A DNA stretch of 64,000 bases from Trueperaceae bacterium. Lineage in GTDB: Bacteria > Deinococcota > Deinococci > Deinococcales > Trueperaceae. The stretch covers positions 124,001-188,000 of the forward strand of contig DASVCN010000023.1 in assembly GCA_036381595.1 (NCBI GenBank). Direction: 5' to 3'. Positions 25,219 to 33,316 of this stretch are shown here, piece after piece. The position numbers and the translations under genes were made by a program. The notes beneath the pieces were generated by a model. It had not been told where the DNA came from. It saw only the letters and a list, made by a program, of their open reading frames with translations, and did not search any database. The first letter of the stretch is position 1. The number at the start of each line of letters is the position of its first letter.

Positions 25219-26685
25219 GTGGGCGAAGAGGCCGGACACGCAGGCATGACCGCGCAGGAGATCGCTCAGGCGGTGCGTTCGGGCAGGTTGAGCGCTGGCG
25301 AAGTGGTCGAAGCGGCGTTGGCCAGGGCTCGAGCCGCGGAGGACCTCAACTTCCTGATAACCCTGGACGAGGCGGGAGCTCGGGCCGCCGCCGGGCGGCT
25401 CGACGCCCTGCTTCGGTCGGGAGGAGATCCCGGGCCGCTGGCGGGCGTACCCGTCGTCGTCAAGGACAACATCCTCACAGAGGGGCTCCTCACTACCGCG
25501 GCCTCGCGGTCCCTGGCGAGCTTCGTCCCTCCGCTGGACGCGACGGTGGTCGCGCGGCTCCGGCGGGCGGGAGCGGTGATCATCGGCAAGAGCAACATGG
25601 ACGAGTTCGGGATGGGCTCATCGAACGAGAACTCCGCCTTCGGTGCGGCGCGCAACCCGTGGGACCGCTCCAGGGTTCCGGGAGGCTCCTCGGGCGGCTC
25701 GGCAGTGGCCGTAGCGGCGGGAGTCGTGCCGCTGGCACTCGGGACCGATACCGGGGGATCGGTGAGGCAGCCTGCCGCATTCTGCGGCGTGGTCGGCTTC
25801 AAACCCACCTACGGAGTGCTGTCGCGCTTCGGTGTGATCGCCTTCGCCTCCTCCCTCGATCAGGTCGGGGTTCTGGGCAGGAGCGGGAGCGACGTCGAGC
25901 TCGCGATGATGGCGCTGGCGGGACCCGATCCGCGCGACGCGACCTCGCTCCCCGACAACGCATTCGGGACTCGCCAGGCGAACGGGCTGGAGGGAGTGCG
26001 CATCGGCGTGGTCACTGAACTCTCGGGGGAGGGGAACGATCCGGAAGTGCTGGAGGCTCTCGGCGGAACCGTTGCAGCACTCGAGGGGCTCGGGGCAGAG
26101 GTCGAGGAGGCGGAGTTGCCCGCGTCGCGCTACGGCATACCCACCTACTACCTGGTTGCGACCGCCGAGGCTTCGTCCAACCTCTCCCGTTACGACGGCA
26201 TCACCTACAGCCGGCGGATCGGCGAGAACGCCCGGGGCCAGGCGGCCGTGACGATGATGAGTCGCGGCCTCACCCTGGGCAGCGAAGTGCGCAGGCGCAT
26301 CCTGATGGGCACCTACGCCCTCTCTGCCGGTTACTACGACGCCTACTACGGCAAGGCCCTGCGGGTCAGGAGGCTCATCTCGGACGATTTCGAGCGCGCC
26401 TTCGAGTCGTTCGACCTGCTGCTCACTCCCACCACCCCGGGGCCGGCCTTCCCGATCGGCGAACGGAGCGAAGACCCGTTATCGATGTACCTCACCGATA
26501 TCGACACCTGCCTACCCAGCCTCGCAGGCCTGCCGGCGATCAGCGTGCCTGCCGGGTTCACCGACCAGGGATTGCCGTGCGGTGTACAGCTGATCGCCCC
26601 TCCTCTAGGCGATTCGCGGTTGCTGAGGGTGGCCAAGGCGCTCGAGGAGAAGGCGGGAGCCGGGTTCGCACCGCTGGCAGGCTGA
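25219..26685 (+). CDS. gatA: Asp/Glu-tRNA amidotransferase subunit A
   Basis: A 488-residue amidase-signature enzyme that frees ammonia from glutamine for transamidation of misacylated tRNA. The Ser-cisSer-Lys triad is complete and correctly spaced: Lys82 (VVVKDN), Ser157 (GGSSGGSA) and Ser181 (TDTGGSVRQPAAF). GTG 25219 is chosen because a TATGCT box ends 7 nt upstream; ATG 25246, where homologs commonly begin (MTAQEIAQ), is a real alternative. It is not linked to gatB (8.5 kb), as is common outside Firmicutes. Confidence 0.95.
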   Translation: MGEEAGHAGMTAQEIAQAVRSGRLSAGEVVEAALARARAAEDLNFLITLDEAGARAAAGRLDALLRSGGDPGPLAGVPVVVKDNILTEGLLTTAASRSLASFVPPLDATVVARLRRAGAVIIGKSNMDEFGMGSSNENSAFGAARNPWDRSRVPGGSSGGSAVAVAAGVVPLALGTDTGGSVRQPAAFCGVVGFKPTYGVLSRFGVIAFASSLDQVGVLGRSGSDVELAMMALAGPDPRDATSLPDNAFGTRQANGLEGVRIGVVTELSGEGNDPEVLEALGGTVAALEGLGAEVEEAELPASRYGIPTYYLVATAEASSNLSRYDGITYSRRIGENARGQAAVTMMSRGLTLGSEVRRRILMGTYALSAGYYDAYYGKALRVRRLISDDFERAFESFDLLLTPTTPGPAFPIGERSEDPLSMYLTDIDTCLPSLAGLPAISVPAGFTDQGLPCGVQLIAPPLGDSRLLRVAKALEEKAGAGFAPLAG

Positions 26686-26741
26686 GAGCCAGGGGCTGCC
26701 TCGGCGGCTCGCGACCGCTCGCCTGGATCGAGCTGCTGTGG

Positions 26742-26747
26742 TATTGT
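26742..26747 (+). promoter_or_regulatory. Possible extended -10 promoter for the rpmH cluster
   Basis: TGG-TATTGT fits an extended -10 element about 125 nt before rpmH. The 186-bp gap after gatA holds nothing else I can identify. Confidence 0.35.
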
Positions 26748-26871
26748 TCTAAGGCTCGACTGCCGGCACCCCGGCGGTCTTCGAGACCACCGACGCAGCG
26801 CCCCCGATGACACCGCTTCGAACGAGCGGCGCAGCGCGATTGAACCGACCCGCAATCGGAGGGAGAGGACC

Positions 26872-27018
26872 TTGAAACGCACTTACCAGCCAAACCGCCG
26901 CAAGCGCGCGAAAACGCACGGCTTCCGCGCCCGCATGAAGAGCCCGGGCGGCCGCAACGTGATCAAGCGGCGCCGCGCCAAGGGTCGCAAGCGGCTCAGC
27001 GTCTCCGACCCGGCCTGA
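26872..27018 (+). CDS. rpmH: 50S ribosomal protein L34
   Basis: A 48-residue, very basic protein: it begins [20 protein letters not shown] and ends [10 protein letters not shown], the canonical L34 sequence. It starts with TTG at 26872, preceded by a strong GGAGGGAG ribosome site; no ATG or GTG fits. It heads the classic rpmH-rnpA-yidD-yidC-khpB order that often lies near the replication origin. Unlike Thermus, rnpA does not overlap rpmH here. Confidence 0.96.
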   Translation: MKRTYQPNRRKRAKTHGFRARMKSPGGRNVIKRRRAKGRKRLSVSDPA

Positions 27019-27065
27019 GCCAGGGCCCGGGTTCCACCGGCACCCGGCTGAGCCGTTGCGGACCG

Positions 27066-27422
27066 ATGGCCGTCATAGCTTCGCTGAAAGGCGACCGGGC
27101 GTTCCAACGGCTGCGCCGCGGGCGTCCCGGAGGCGCGCGGCTGCTGAGCGTCCGCTGGCGGCCGAACCGCAGCGGCACGGTTGGAGTGGGCATAGTGGTG
27201 AGCAAGAAGGTCGGCAAGGCGGTTGTTCGCAATCGGGTGAGGCGAAGGCTCAGGGAAGCCCTCCGAGCGCTCCTCGCTCGCGGCGTCAGCCCCGCGGCCC
27301 AGCACCGCGGTCAGCCCTCCTTCGACCTCGTGATCATCGCCAGACCCGAAGCAGCCGAAGCCAGCTACCAGCAGTTGGCTGCCGCCTTGCAGCGCGCCCT
27401 CGAGAGGGGCAAGGTAGTGTGA
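27066..27422 (+). CDS. rnpA: Ribonuclease P protein component
   Basis: A 118-residue basic cofactor of RNase P, which matures tRNA 5' ends. The RNR signature is in [20 protein letters not shown], with the aromatic/basic N-terminal strand FQRLRRG before it and [11 protein letters not shown] after. It follows rpmH by 47 nt. Its TGA overlaps the next ATG by one base (TGATG). Confidence 0.95.
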   Translation: MAVIASLKGDRAFQRLRRGRPGGARLLSVRWRPNRSGTVGVGIVVSKKVGKAVVRNRVRRRLREALRALLARGVSPAAQHRGQPSFDLVIIARPEAAEASYQQLAAALQRALERGKVV

Positions 27423-27706
27423 TGGCCGCCCGCTCGACGGTGCCTCGGCGTCTCGTGGCCGCGCCGATACTCTTCTACCGGCGCTTCATCTCGCCGCTGA
27501 AGGCTTCCCCCAGCTGTCGCTTCCATCCGACATGCAGCGCCTACGCCCTGGAAGCGATCACGGTTCATGGAGTCCTCAGGGGGAGCTGGCTGGCCCTACG
27601 CAGGATCCTCAAGTGCCACCCGTTCCATCCAGGCGGACTCGATCCGGTCCCGCCGCCGGCATCTCAGGAGAGAACCACCGAGAGTTCCTCATCGGAGGCA
27701 AGTTGA
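27422..27706 (+). CDS. yidD: Membrane protein insertion efficiency factor YidD
   Basis: A 94-residue protein. It has the family core [20 protein letters not shown], then [11 protein letters not shown] and [14 protein letters not shown], with an amphipathic N-terminus expected to sit on the inner membrane next to YidC. Its start overlaps the rnpA stop by one base. Its TGA is overlapped by the TTG start of yidC (TTGA, 27703-27706). The Ser-rich tail is not conserved. Confidence 0.95.
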   Translation: MAARSTVPRRLVAAPILFYRRFISPLKASPSCRFHPTCSAYALEAITVHGVLRGSWLALRRILKCHPFHPGGLDPVPPPASQERTTESSSSEAS

Positions 27707-29298
27707 AGACCCCCAGGTACCTGTTCTTCGCGCTGATCGCGCTGCTGCTCATCCAGTTCGGCTGGGCTCGAGTCGAGTTCGGCCTAGGCGACTTCCCGGC
27801 GAGCCAGTTCCGGAACGCTGCCGAGATCGAGGAGGCGTGCGGCGCACCGGCGTCCTCCTCGTTCTGGTGCGGCGATCTCGACCAGACTCTGACGCGGATA
27901 CCCACCAAGGGCGCTGACTACTTCTTCAACGATGCCGGTGAACTGGTGGCCGTCTTCGCCAAGCAGCAGAAGGGGCAGGAGCTGGGCAGCTACAGCCTGG
28001 ACAACGGCCAGAACCTGGTGCCCATGTCGGCCTCCTTCCCTGGGCTCGCCCTCCTCCTGGGCGGTGAATATCTCGAACCGGAGGGAGCACAGGCCAACTG
28101 GCAGCAGGTGAGCGACACCGAGATCGAAGGAACCTTCACCTTCGAACTCGACGGCGTGCAGGTCGAGAAGGTCGTCCAGATCAGCAATATCACTCACACC
28201 CTCGAGGTCGGTGTGACCGCCCGGCGAACCGGATCGGCCCAAGAGGCACAGCCGATCCAACTCGCTTTCCCCGGGATCGCCCGGGACGACGATCCGATCA
28301 TCAAGATCGGCCAGGGAGAGGCCTTCAGCCTCAACCCGGTGTCTCAGCCTGTGGCGGACGCCAGTTACATCTCGCTGCAGTCGAGCAATTCCCGAGGCAA
28401 CGCCGTCGTCATGCGGCCGGCCGGGAGTGCCGCGGAGAACGCTCTGAGCCTCGAAGAAGCTACCGAGGGCGCGCAGCTCGATGGCGCGGCAACGGAACTG
28501 ACGGCGCTGGCTCTGCCTGGTAACGCGATCGCGATGCAACGGCCGTTGGCCGCCGAGGCCGGTAGCGTGACGATGCTCGCGGTCGACACCTACACCGGAC
28601 CGAACGAACTGGTGCGCTACACCCAGGAGGGTTACGCCGACCTACCGGGGCTCTTCGACGCCAACATCCTCGGGCGGATGTCCCTCGGCATCATCTGGGT
28701 TCTACGCTATATCCACGATTACGTCGGCTCCTGGGGCCTCTCGATAATCGTCCTGACCCTGCTCTTCCGCGCTCTCATCTGGCCGCTCATCAGCACTCAG
28801 ACCAAGTCGATGTTCGGCATGCAGCAGCTTCAGCCCAAGATCCAGGCGCTGCAGAAGAAGTACAAGGACGACCGGGAGAAGCTCACGCAGGAGACGATGA
28901 AACTCTACCGTGAGGCGGGCGTCAACCCGGCCGGCGGTTGCCTGCCCATCCTCTTGCAGATGCCACTCTTCATCATCCTCTGGCGGGTCTTCATCAACTT
29001 CGAGTTCAACGAGGGCTTCCTCTGGTTGCCCGACCTGGGGCAGGCCGACCCGTACTACATCCTGCCGGCGCTCTACGTGGGCGTGATGCTCGCGATGTCG
29101 TACTTCTCGACACGCGGCAACAAGCAGCAGTTCCGCCAGCAGATTTTCATCAACGTCGTCTTCGTCTTCATCATGTTTCGCTTTCCCGCCGGGGTACTCT
29201 TATACTTCGTGGTATCGATGCTGGTGCAGGTCGTCCAGTACTGGCTGCTCAGCCGCAACAGGCCGCAGCCGGCCACTGTGAAGCCGAGCAAGAGCTGA
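27703..29298 (+). CDS. yidC: Membrane protein insertase YidC
   Basis: A 531-residue insertase. It has an N-terminal signal-anchor (about 6-22), a large periplasmic P1-like domain (about 30-320) as in Gram-negatives, and five C-terminal helices. The conserved positive groove region is around [15 protein letters not shown], followed by the coiled-coil hairpin [19 protein letters not shown] and [20 protein letters not shown]. It uses TTG 27703, placed 4 nt after GGAGG (27694-27698) and overlapping the yidD stop. Longer in-frame readings start inside yidD and are not plausible. Confidence 0.95.
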   Translation: MKTPRYLFFALIALLLIQFGWARVEFGLGDFPASQFRNAAEIEEACGAPASSSFWCGDLDQTLTRIPTKGADYFFNDAGELVAVFAKQQKGQELGSYSLDNGQNLVPMSASFPGLALLLGGEYLEPEGAQANWQQVSDTEIEGTFTFELDGVQVEKVVQISNITHTLEVGVTARRTGSAQEAQPIQLAFPGIARDDDPIIKIGQGEAFSLNPVSQPVADASYISLQSSNSRGNAVVMRPAGSAAENALSLEEATEGAQLDGAATELTALALPGNAIAMQRPLAAEAGSVTMLAVDTYTGPNELVRYTQEGYADLPGLFDANILGRMSLGIIWVLRYIHDYVGSWGLSIIVLTLLFRALIWPLISTQTKSMFGMQQLQPKIQALQKKYKDDREKLTQETMKLYREAGVNPAGGCLPILLQMPLFIILWRVFINFEFNEGFLWLPDLGQADPYYILPALYVGVMLAMSYFSTRGNKQQFRQQIFINVVFVFIMFRFPAGVLLYFVVSMLVQVVQYWLLSRNRPQPATVKPSKS

Positions 29299-29357
29299 AC
29301 ACGTATCGGCGGGAACGCCGCATCGCTAGCGTCGGGTGGGCCAGGTAGAGGGTGAGG

Positions 29358-29942
29358 ATGGCTGACAACGATCTGGACAAGTACCTCGAAGACATAGGCA
29401 TAAGTGTCGACGAGGACGAGAACGAGACGCAGATCCCCGAGTCCGCTGCACCGGAGGAGTCGTACGCTCCACCGGTGAGCGGTCTGCCCGAGGGTGACCC
29501 GAGCGAACGGACCGAGACTTTCCTCGTCAACCTGCTCCTCAACTTCGACCCGTCGTATGCCGTCGAGATCACCTCCCAGAGCGACGAGGAGGTCAACGTC
29601 GAGATCTACGGCGGAGACCCCGGTAAGATCATCGGCCGCAACGGTCGCACCCTGGCCGCACTCGAGTACCTCACCAACGCCGTGATCAACCGGCAGGAGG
29701 GTGAGAACGTGAGGGTGAGCATCGACGTGGGCGGCTACAAACGGCGTCGAGACGAGCGACTGCGCGAGACAGCCTTCAGAGCCGCCGACAAGGTCCGCAA
29801 GACCGGCGAGGCGGTCGAACTCGAGCCGATGAGCGCGGCCGAGCGGCGGGTCATCCACGTCGCTCTGGCCGACGAGCCGGACATCCAGACCGAATCGAGC
29901 GGTGAAGGACGTGCTCGCCGGGTGGTAGTGCTGCCGGCGTAG
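29358..29942 (+). CDS. khpB: KH-R3H RNA-binding protein KhpB (Jag)
   Basis: A 194-residue RNA-binding protein. After an acidic N-terminus (1-50) comes a KH domain with the GRNG loop (93-96) in GKIIGRNGRTLA. An R3H domain follows, with RRRDERLRE and the conserved EPMSAAERRVIHVAL. ATG 29358 is taken, within a GAGGGTGAGG ribosome site; GTG 29352 would add two residues. It closes the rpmH cluster and is followed by GC-rich repeat copies. Confidence 0.95.
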   Translation: MADNDLDKYLEDIGISVDEDENETQIPESAAPEESYAPPVSGLPEGDPSERTETFLVNLLLNFDPSYAVEITSQSDEEVNVEIYGGDPGKIIGRNGRTLAALEYLTNAVINRQEGENVRVSIDVGGYKRRRDERLRETAFRAADKVRKTGEAVELEPMSAAERRVIHVALADEPDIQTESSGEGRARRVVVLPA

Positions 29943-29945
29943 TCC

Positions 29946-30015
29946 GGTGGGGTGCCCCGTTCCGCTCGGTTCCAGTATCGCTCGGCGGGGTCGGTCGGGG
30001 TGCCCCGTTCCGCTC
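29946..30015. repeat. GC-rich intergenic repeat, two copies after khpB
   Basis: Copies at 29946-29971 and 29987-30015 share GGGTGCCCCGTTCCGCTC, with the longer one preceded by GGTCGGTCG. The core GGGGTGCCCC is nearly self-complementary. The same unit recurs downstream of the next gene. Confidence 0.85.
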
Positions 30016-30098
30016 CCAACTGCTCTCGGTTGGGCATCAGCATGGGTTACAGTCCCTCCCTGCGCTGCCATGCGACGTTGTGGCGGAGGGAGGCATAG

Positions 30099-31259
30099 AT
30101 GATCACCAGAGAGGATCTGGTTTCACTCAGCGGGCCCAAAGAAGGGCTCGCGGTGTCGTTCTACTTACCCACCCAACGGGCCGGCAAGCCCACACGAGAG
30201 AACCACATCCGCATGAAGAACCGGATCAAGGAGGTCCGCGACCAGCTCGACGAGCGCGGTTGGGACGACCGGGACATCGACGGCCTGCTGGCGCCAGCGT
30301 TGGATCTCCTCGATGATTACGAGTTCTGGCAGCATCAGCTGGATGGCCTGGCCATGTTCATGGCCGAAGGGGGCGAGGAACACAGGCTCAAGGTCGAACG
30401 GGAACTCCCCGACCTGAGCGTCATCGGTCACCGGTACCACCTGAAGCCGTTGATCCCCCTCCTCAACCAGCAGGAGAGCTTCTACGTGCTCGCCGCCAGT
30501 CTGGGGAAGACCCGGTTGTTCGAGGTGAACCGCGAAGAGGCCCGCGAGGTGGACCTTCCCGAGGACACTCCGCGCAGCCTGGCCCAGTCGCTGCGCTTCA
30601 CGGACGACGATCCCGATCCTACGGTGCGCCACCAGCTCAGGAGCCGCGGCACCAGCCGCGAGGACGAAGCCTCCTACCACGGCTCGGGGCCCGAACAGCC
30701 CGACCGCAAGGAGGAGATCCTCGAGTTCTTCCGGATGCTGGACAACGGGGTGAAGGAGGTCGTCGCCGGCACCGAGAAGCCTCTCCTCTTCATGGGCGTC
30801 GACTACCTCCGGCCGATCTACCAGGAGGCCAACCACTACCCTCACCTGTTGCAGGAGGAGTGGGTGAAGGGCAATCCCGACCAGTGGAGCCCCGACGAGG
30901 TGAAGGAGCACGCCTGGCAGGCGGTGGCGGAGCGCTTCGAGCGGCCCCGGAAGGAAGCCGAAGCGAAGTTCCACGAGCTAGCAGGCACAGGCAGCACAGG
31001 CGACGAACTCGAGGAGATCATCACCGCAGGTATCGACGGGCGAGTCGATACACTCTTCGTCGCCTTGGACCGCGCGCGCTGGGGAACCTTCGATGCCGAG
31101 GCCCGCAAACTGATGGAGAGCGATCCGAACTCCGACGACGTCGAGGAACTGCTCGACCGGGCGGCGGTCGAAGCGCTTCGTACCGGAGCGGCCGTGTTCC
31201 CACTGCCATACGAGGAGATGCCGAGCGAGAGTGAGGTGGCGGCGATCTACCGCTACTGA
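30099..31259 (+). CDS. Bacterial archaeo-eukaryotic release-factor-like (baeRF) protein
   Basis: A 386-residue protein of the baeRF superfamily, distant relatives of the eRF1/Dom34 fold proposed to act on stalled ribosomes. It has the characteristic opening GPKEGLAVSFYLPTQRAG, FWQHQLDGLAMFMAEGG near residue 77, HLKPLIPLLNQQESFYVLAA near 113, a C-terminal VDTLFVALDRARWG region, and the late AAVEALRTGAAVFPLP. A charged insert separates the halves. I cannot see a GGQ peptidyl-hydrolysis motif. ATG 30099 follows GGAGGGAGG. It stands alone between two blocks of the same intergenic repeat. The family is likely family 3 or a close relation; the function is unproven. Confidence 0.8.
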   Translation: MITREDLVSLSGPKEGLAVSFYLPTQRAGKPTRENHIRMKNRIKEVRDQLDERGWDDRDIDGLLAPALDLLDDYEFWQHQLDGLAMFMAEGGEEHRLKVERELPDLSVIGHRYHLKPLIPLLNQQESFYVLAASLGKTRLFEVNREEAREVDLPEDTPRSLAQSLRFTDDDPDPTVRHQLRSRGTSREDEASYHGSGPEQPDRKEEILEFFRMLDNGVKEVVAGTEKPLLFMGVDYLRPIYQEANHYPHLLQEEWVKGNPDQWSPDEVKEHAWQAVAERFERPRKEAEAKFHELAGTGSTGDELEEIITAGIDGRVDTLFVALDRARWGTFDAEARKLMESDPNSDDVEELLDRAAVEALRTGAAVFPLPYEEMPSESEVAAIYRY

Positions 31260-31353
31260 GGGGTCGGTGGGGCGCCCCGTCCAGTGCGTTGTGTCGCGCT
31301 GCGCGCCGGATTTCCAGGTCGGTCGGGGCGCCCCGTTCCGCTCGCTGCATCGC
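31260..31353. repeat. GC-rich intergenic repeat, two copies after the baeRF gene
   Basis: Copies at 31260-31280 (GGGGTCGGTGGGGCGCCCCG) and 31318-31353 (GGTCGGTCGGGGCGCCCC then GTTCCGCTCGCTGC). Each copy is followed by a second shared piece, roughly TCGCGCT(T/G)CGCGCC. Core GGGGCGCCCC is a perfect palindrome. The rest of the 236-bp gap to 31495 shows no gene. Confidence 0.85.
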
Positions 31354-31495
31354 GCTTCGCGCCAGACTCGCTCCACGGGGCACCGCGGCCTCCGCTCGGA
31401 CGCGAACCTCGACGCGGGTTCAAGCTCATCAGATCGGCGCGATTCGCCGTCCATGTTCAGCTGCGGAGCCGCCTGACGGGGTACGCAGTTCCACC

Positions 31496-31789
31496 CTAGG
31501 CAGGGTTGGAGGCCCGCTCCCCGATCACGGTGGTCCAGCGCCTCACCTGCCAGCTCCTGACCAGACCGTTGACGACATACGGGTCGGACTTGGCGAAGCG
31601 CTCGGCAGGCTCAGGGGAATCGGCCTCGAATAGCAGTACCGCCTGGTCTGCCGGATCGGCCAGAGCGCCGGCGAGGACGATCTCGCCCCGCTCGCTGGCC
31701 CGCTTAGCCAGCTCCAGATGCTCCGGCCGGAACGCCGACCTGCGCTCCAGGTAGTCGTCGGCCAACTCGTAGATCAACAGGTAGTGCAC
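31496..31789 (-). CDS. YCII-family small protein
   Basis: A 97-residue protein of the YciI ferredoxin-like fold. It opens with the typical HYLLIYELADDYLERR, has a middle FRPEHLELAKRASERGEIVLAG, and an FEADSPEPAERFAKSDPYVV segment near residue 53. The family His/Asp pair is believed catalytic, but substrates are mostly unknown. The start is GTG 31789, with GGAGG 6 nt upstream. A TAAGCT box at 31885-31890 is its likely promoter. Confidence 0.9.
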   Translation of the reverse strand: MHYLLIYELADDYLERRSAFRPEHLELAKRASERGEIVLAGALADPADQAVLLFEADSPEPAERFAKSDPYVVNGLVRSWQVRRWTTVIGERASNPA

Positions 31790-32094
31790 GCGTCGCCTCC
31801 ATCCGTGGTCGGTCCTGTTACGAAGTTCCCGCTGGTGACACGGTCGTGAGCGCAGGACCGAGCGATGTCCTACATGATCCTCCCAGCTTAGCCAACAGGC
31901 GCAGGAGGTGAGGGGTGTGTCTCGGCCTCCAGCCTGGAACCGTCCCGGTCCACCGCCCTCCGGGTGGCGGCTGCGGGCGCAGTGGACTAGAATCGGCAGG
32001 CAGATGTCGGGAATCGAACCGGGGTTCCGCCCGACGGGTCCGTTGAGTGCGGGGAAGCGGCGGGCATCCGCAGAAGGCCGAACGGGGGCTCACG
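31790..32094. other. 305-bp intergenic region between the YCII and Cys-rich genes
   Basis: It holds two divergent promoter boxes: TAAGCT (31890-31885, minus) and TAGAAT (31988-31993, plus). It also has a minus-strand start-stop codon pair ATGTAG (31875-31870) behind GGGAGG, and a plus-strand hairpin (32006-32011 with 32030-32035, with an inner GAAC/GTTC stem). No protein gene or tRNA is supported. Confidence 0.6.
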
Positions 32095-32331
32095 ATGCAG
32101 CATTGCGAGACGTGCGGCAACAGTTACGACCATCCGCTCGAGATAAGGATCGATGGGGAGACCCACTACTTCGACTGCTTCGAGTGCGCGATCCACGCGC
32201 TCGCACCCGTCTGCCGTCATTGCGGGGTACGGGTGATCGGCCATGGGGTACAGGTAGGGGCCGCAGTGTACTGCTGCGCCAACTGTGCCGACATGGAAGA
32301 GGCAGCGCCCGGGGTGCGCGATAGGGTCTGA
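32095..32331 (+). CDS. Cys-rich small metal-binding protein
   Basis: A 78-residue protein with four Cys pairs: CETC (4-7), CFEC, CRHC and CCANC. They are spaced like two treble-clef or zinc-ribbon units around the conserved stretch ECAIHALAPVCRHCGVR and the VIGHGVQ segment. Small proteins with this exact pattern occur widely and are sometimes labelled metallothionein-like, but I know of no confirmed role. ATG 32095 is preceded by GGGGG. Its 3' end overlaps the next reading frame, which suggests coupled translation with the queuosine-salvage gene. Confidence 0.8.
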   Translation: MQHCETCGNSYDHPLEIRIDGETHYFDCFECAIHALAPVCRHCGVRVIGHGVQVGAAVYCCANCADMEEAAPGVRDRV

Positions 32332-33310
32332 AGACCGGAACGAGATCACCCGGCTGCTCCAGCGCGTGCGGGAGGCGTGTGCCTGGGTCGCGGGCGAGGC
32401 CCGGCAGGTGAGCATCACCCAGGACCCCACCCGATACGCTGAGCGACTTCTCGGCGAAGCGGGGCCGGCGCCCCAGGAGGCATGGGACGAGCGAACCCAT
32501 TTCCGCGGAGCCGACGACGAAACCATCGCCTACGTGATCACGCTGGATGCCATCAACTTCGGATCCGGATACTTCCCTCACCTCGAGAAGCGCCCGGGCC
32601 ACTCGGGTTACTTCACCATCGCACTCTCACTGAAGGAACGCTTCGAAGAGAAGGGGCCGTTGGGCGCGCGCGAGCTGATGACAATCGACCGGGACGCGGC
32701 CGCCGAACTCTTCGGTCAGCCGCCTGGCGAGCCCGTCCGCGACGAGCTGATGGGGCAGTTCGCGGCCGCTCTCGCCCAACTCGGGTCGTTCGTGGAGCGC
32801 AACTTCTCGGGTTCTTTCACCAGGCTGGTCGAGGTGGCTGATGCTTCGGCCGAGGGCCTCGCGGCAATCCTCGCCGGCATGTCCTTCTTCCGGGACGTCT
32901 CCCACTACCGAGGCCGTTCGGTGCCGTTCTTGAAACGGGCTCAGATCACGGCTTCGGACCTGGCCCTGGCACTGGATGGCAGGCCTCCGGCAAACTTCAC
33001 CGACCTCGACCGACTCACCATCTTCGCTGACAATCTCGTCCCCCACGTGCTGCGCCTCGACGGCATCCTCGAGTACGCGCCCGAGCTCGTCGAGCGCCTC
33101 GAACGGGGGGAGCCGCTCGAAGCCGGGTCCGAGGAGGAGGTGGAGATCCGCGCCTGCGCGGTTCACGCCGTCGAACAGATGGTGGCCGGCCTGCAGCGCT
33201 CGGGGAGGCAGGTGAGCGCCCGTGAACTCGACCTGATCATCTGGAACCGCGGCCAGGCGAGCCGATATCGCGGAGGCAGCAAGCACCGGACCCGAACCGT
33301 CTACTACTGA
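32285..33310 (+). CDS. Queuosine 5'-phosphate N-glycosylase/hydrolase (Qng1, DUF2419) family
   Basis: A 341-residue protein of the queuosine-salvage family, which releases queuine from queuosine 5'-monophosphate so it can be reinserted into tRNA. Family hallmarks seen are VITLDAINFGSGYFPHL near residue 84, the FFRDVSHYRGRSVPFLKRAQ segment with its conserved Asp, and DRLTIFADNLVPHVLR near 238. The family's C-terminal ELDLIIWNRGQ is present. The start is uncertain: GTG 32285 overlaps the upstream gene by 47 nt, and GTG 32366 is possible. No queuine transporter or Tgt lies in the window. Confidence 0.88.
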   Translation: MPTWKRQRPGCAIGSEDRNEITRLLQRVREACAWVAGEARQVSITQDPTRYAERLLGEAGPAPQEAWDERTHFRGADDETIAYVITLDAINFGSGYFPHLEKRPGHSGYFTIALSLKERFEEKGPLGARELMTIDRDAAAELFGQPPGEPVRDELMGQFAAALAQLGSFVERNFSGSFTRLVEVADASAEGLAAILAGMSFFRDVSHYRGRSVPFLKRAQITASDLALALDGRPPANFTDLDRLTIFADNLVPHVLRLDGILEYAPELVERLERGEPLEAGSEEEVEIRACAVHAVEQMVAGLQRSGRQVSARELDLIIWNRGQASRYRGGSKHRTRTVYY

Positions 33311-33316
33311 GCCAGG

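Noticed and set aside
31990-32040. tRNA-like T-loop sequence (GGTTCGATTCC on the minus strand)
   Set aside because: The flanking bases do not form a T stem, no acceptor or anticodon arms can be built around it, and the bases instead pair as a local hairpin on the plus strand.
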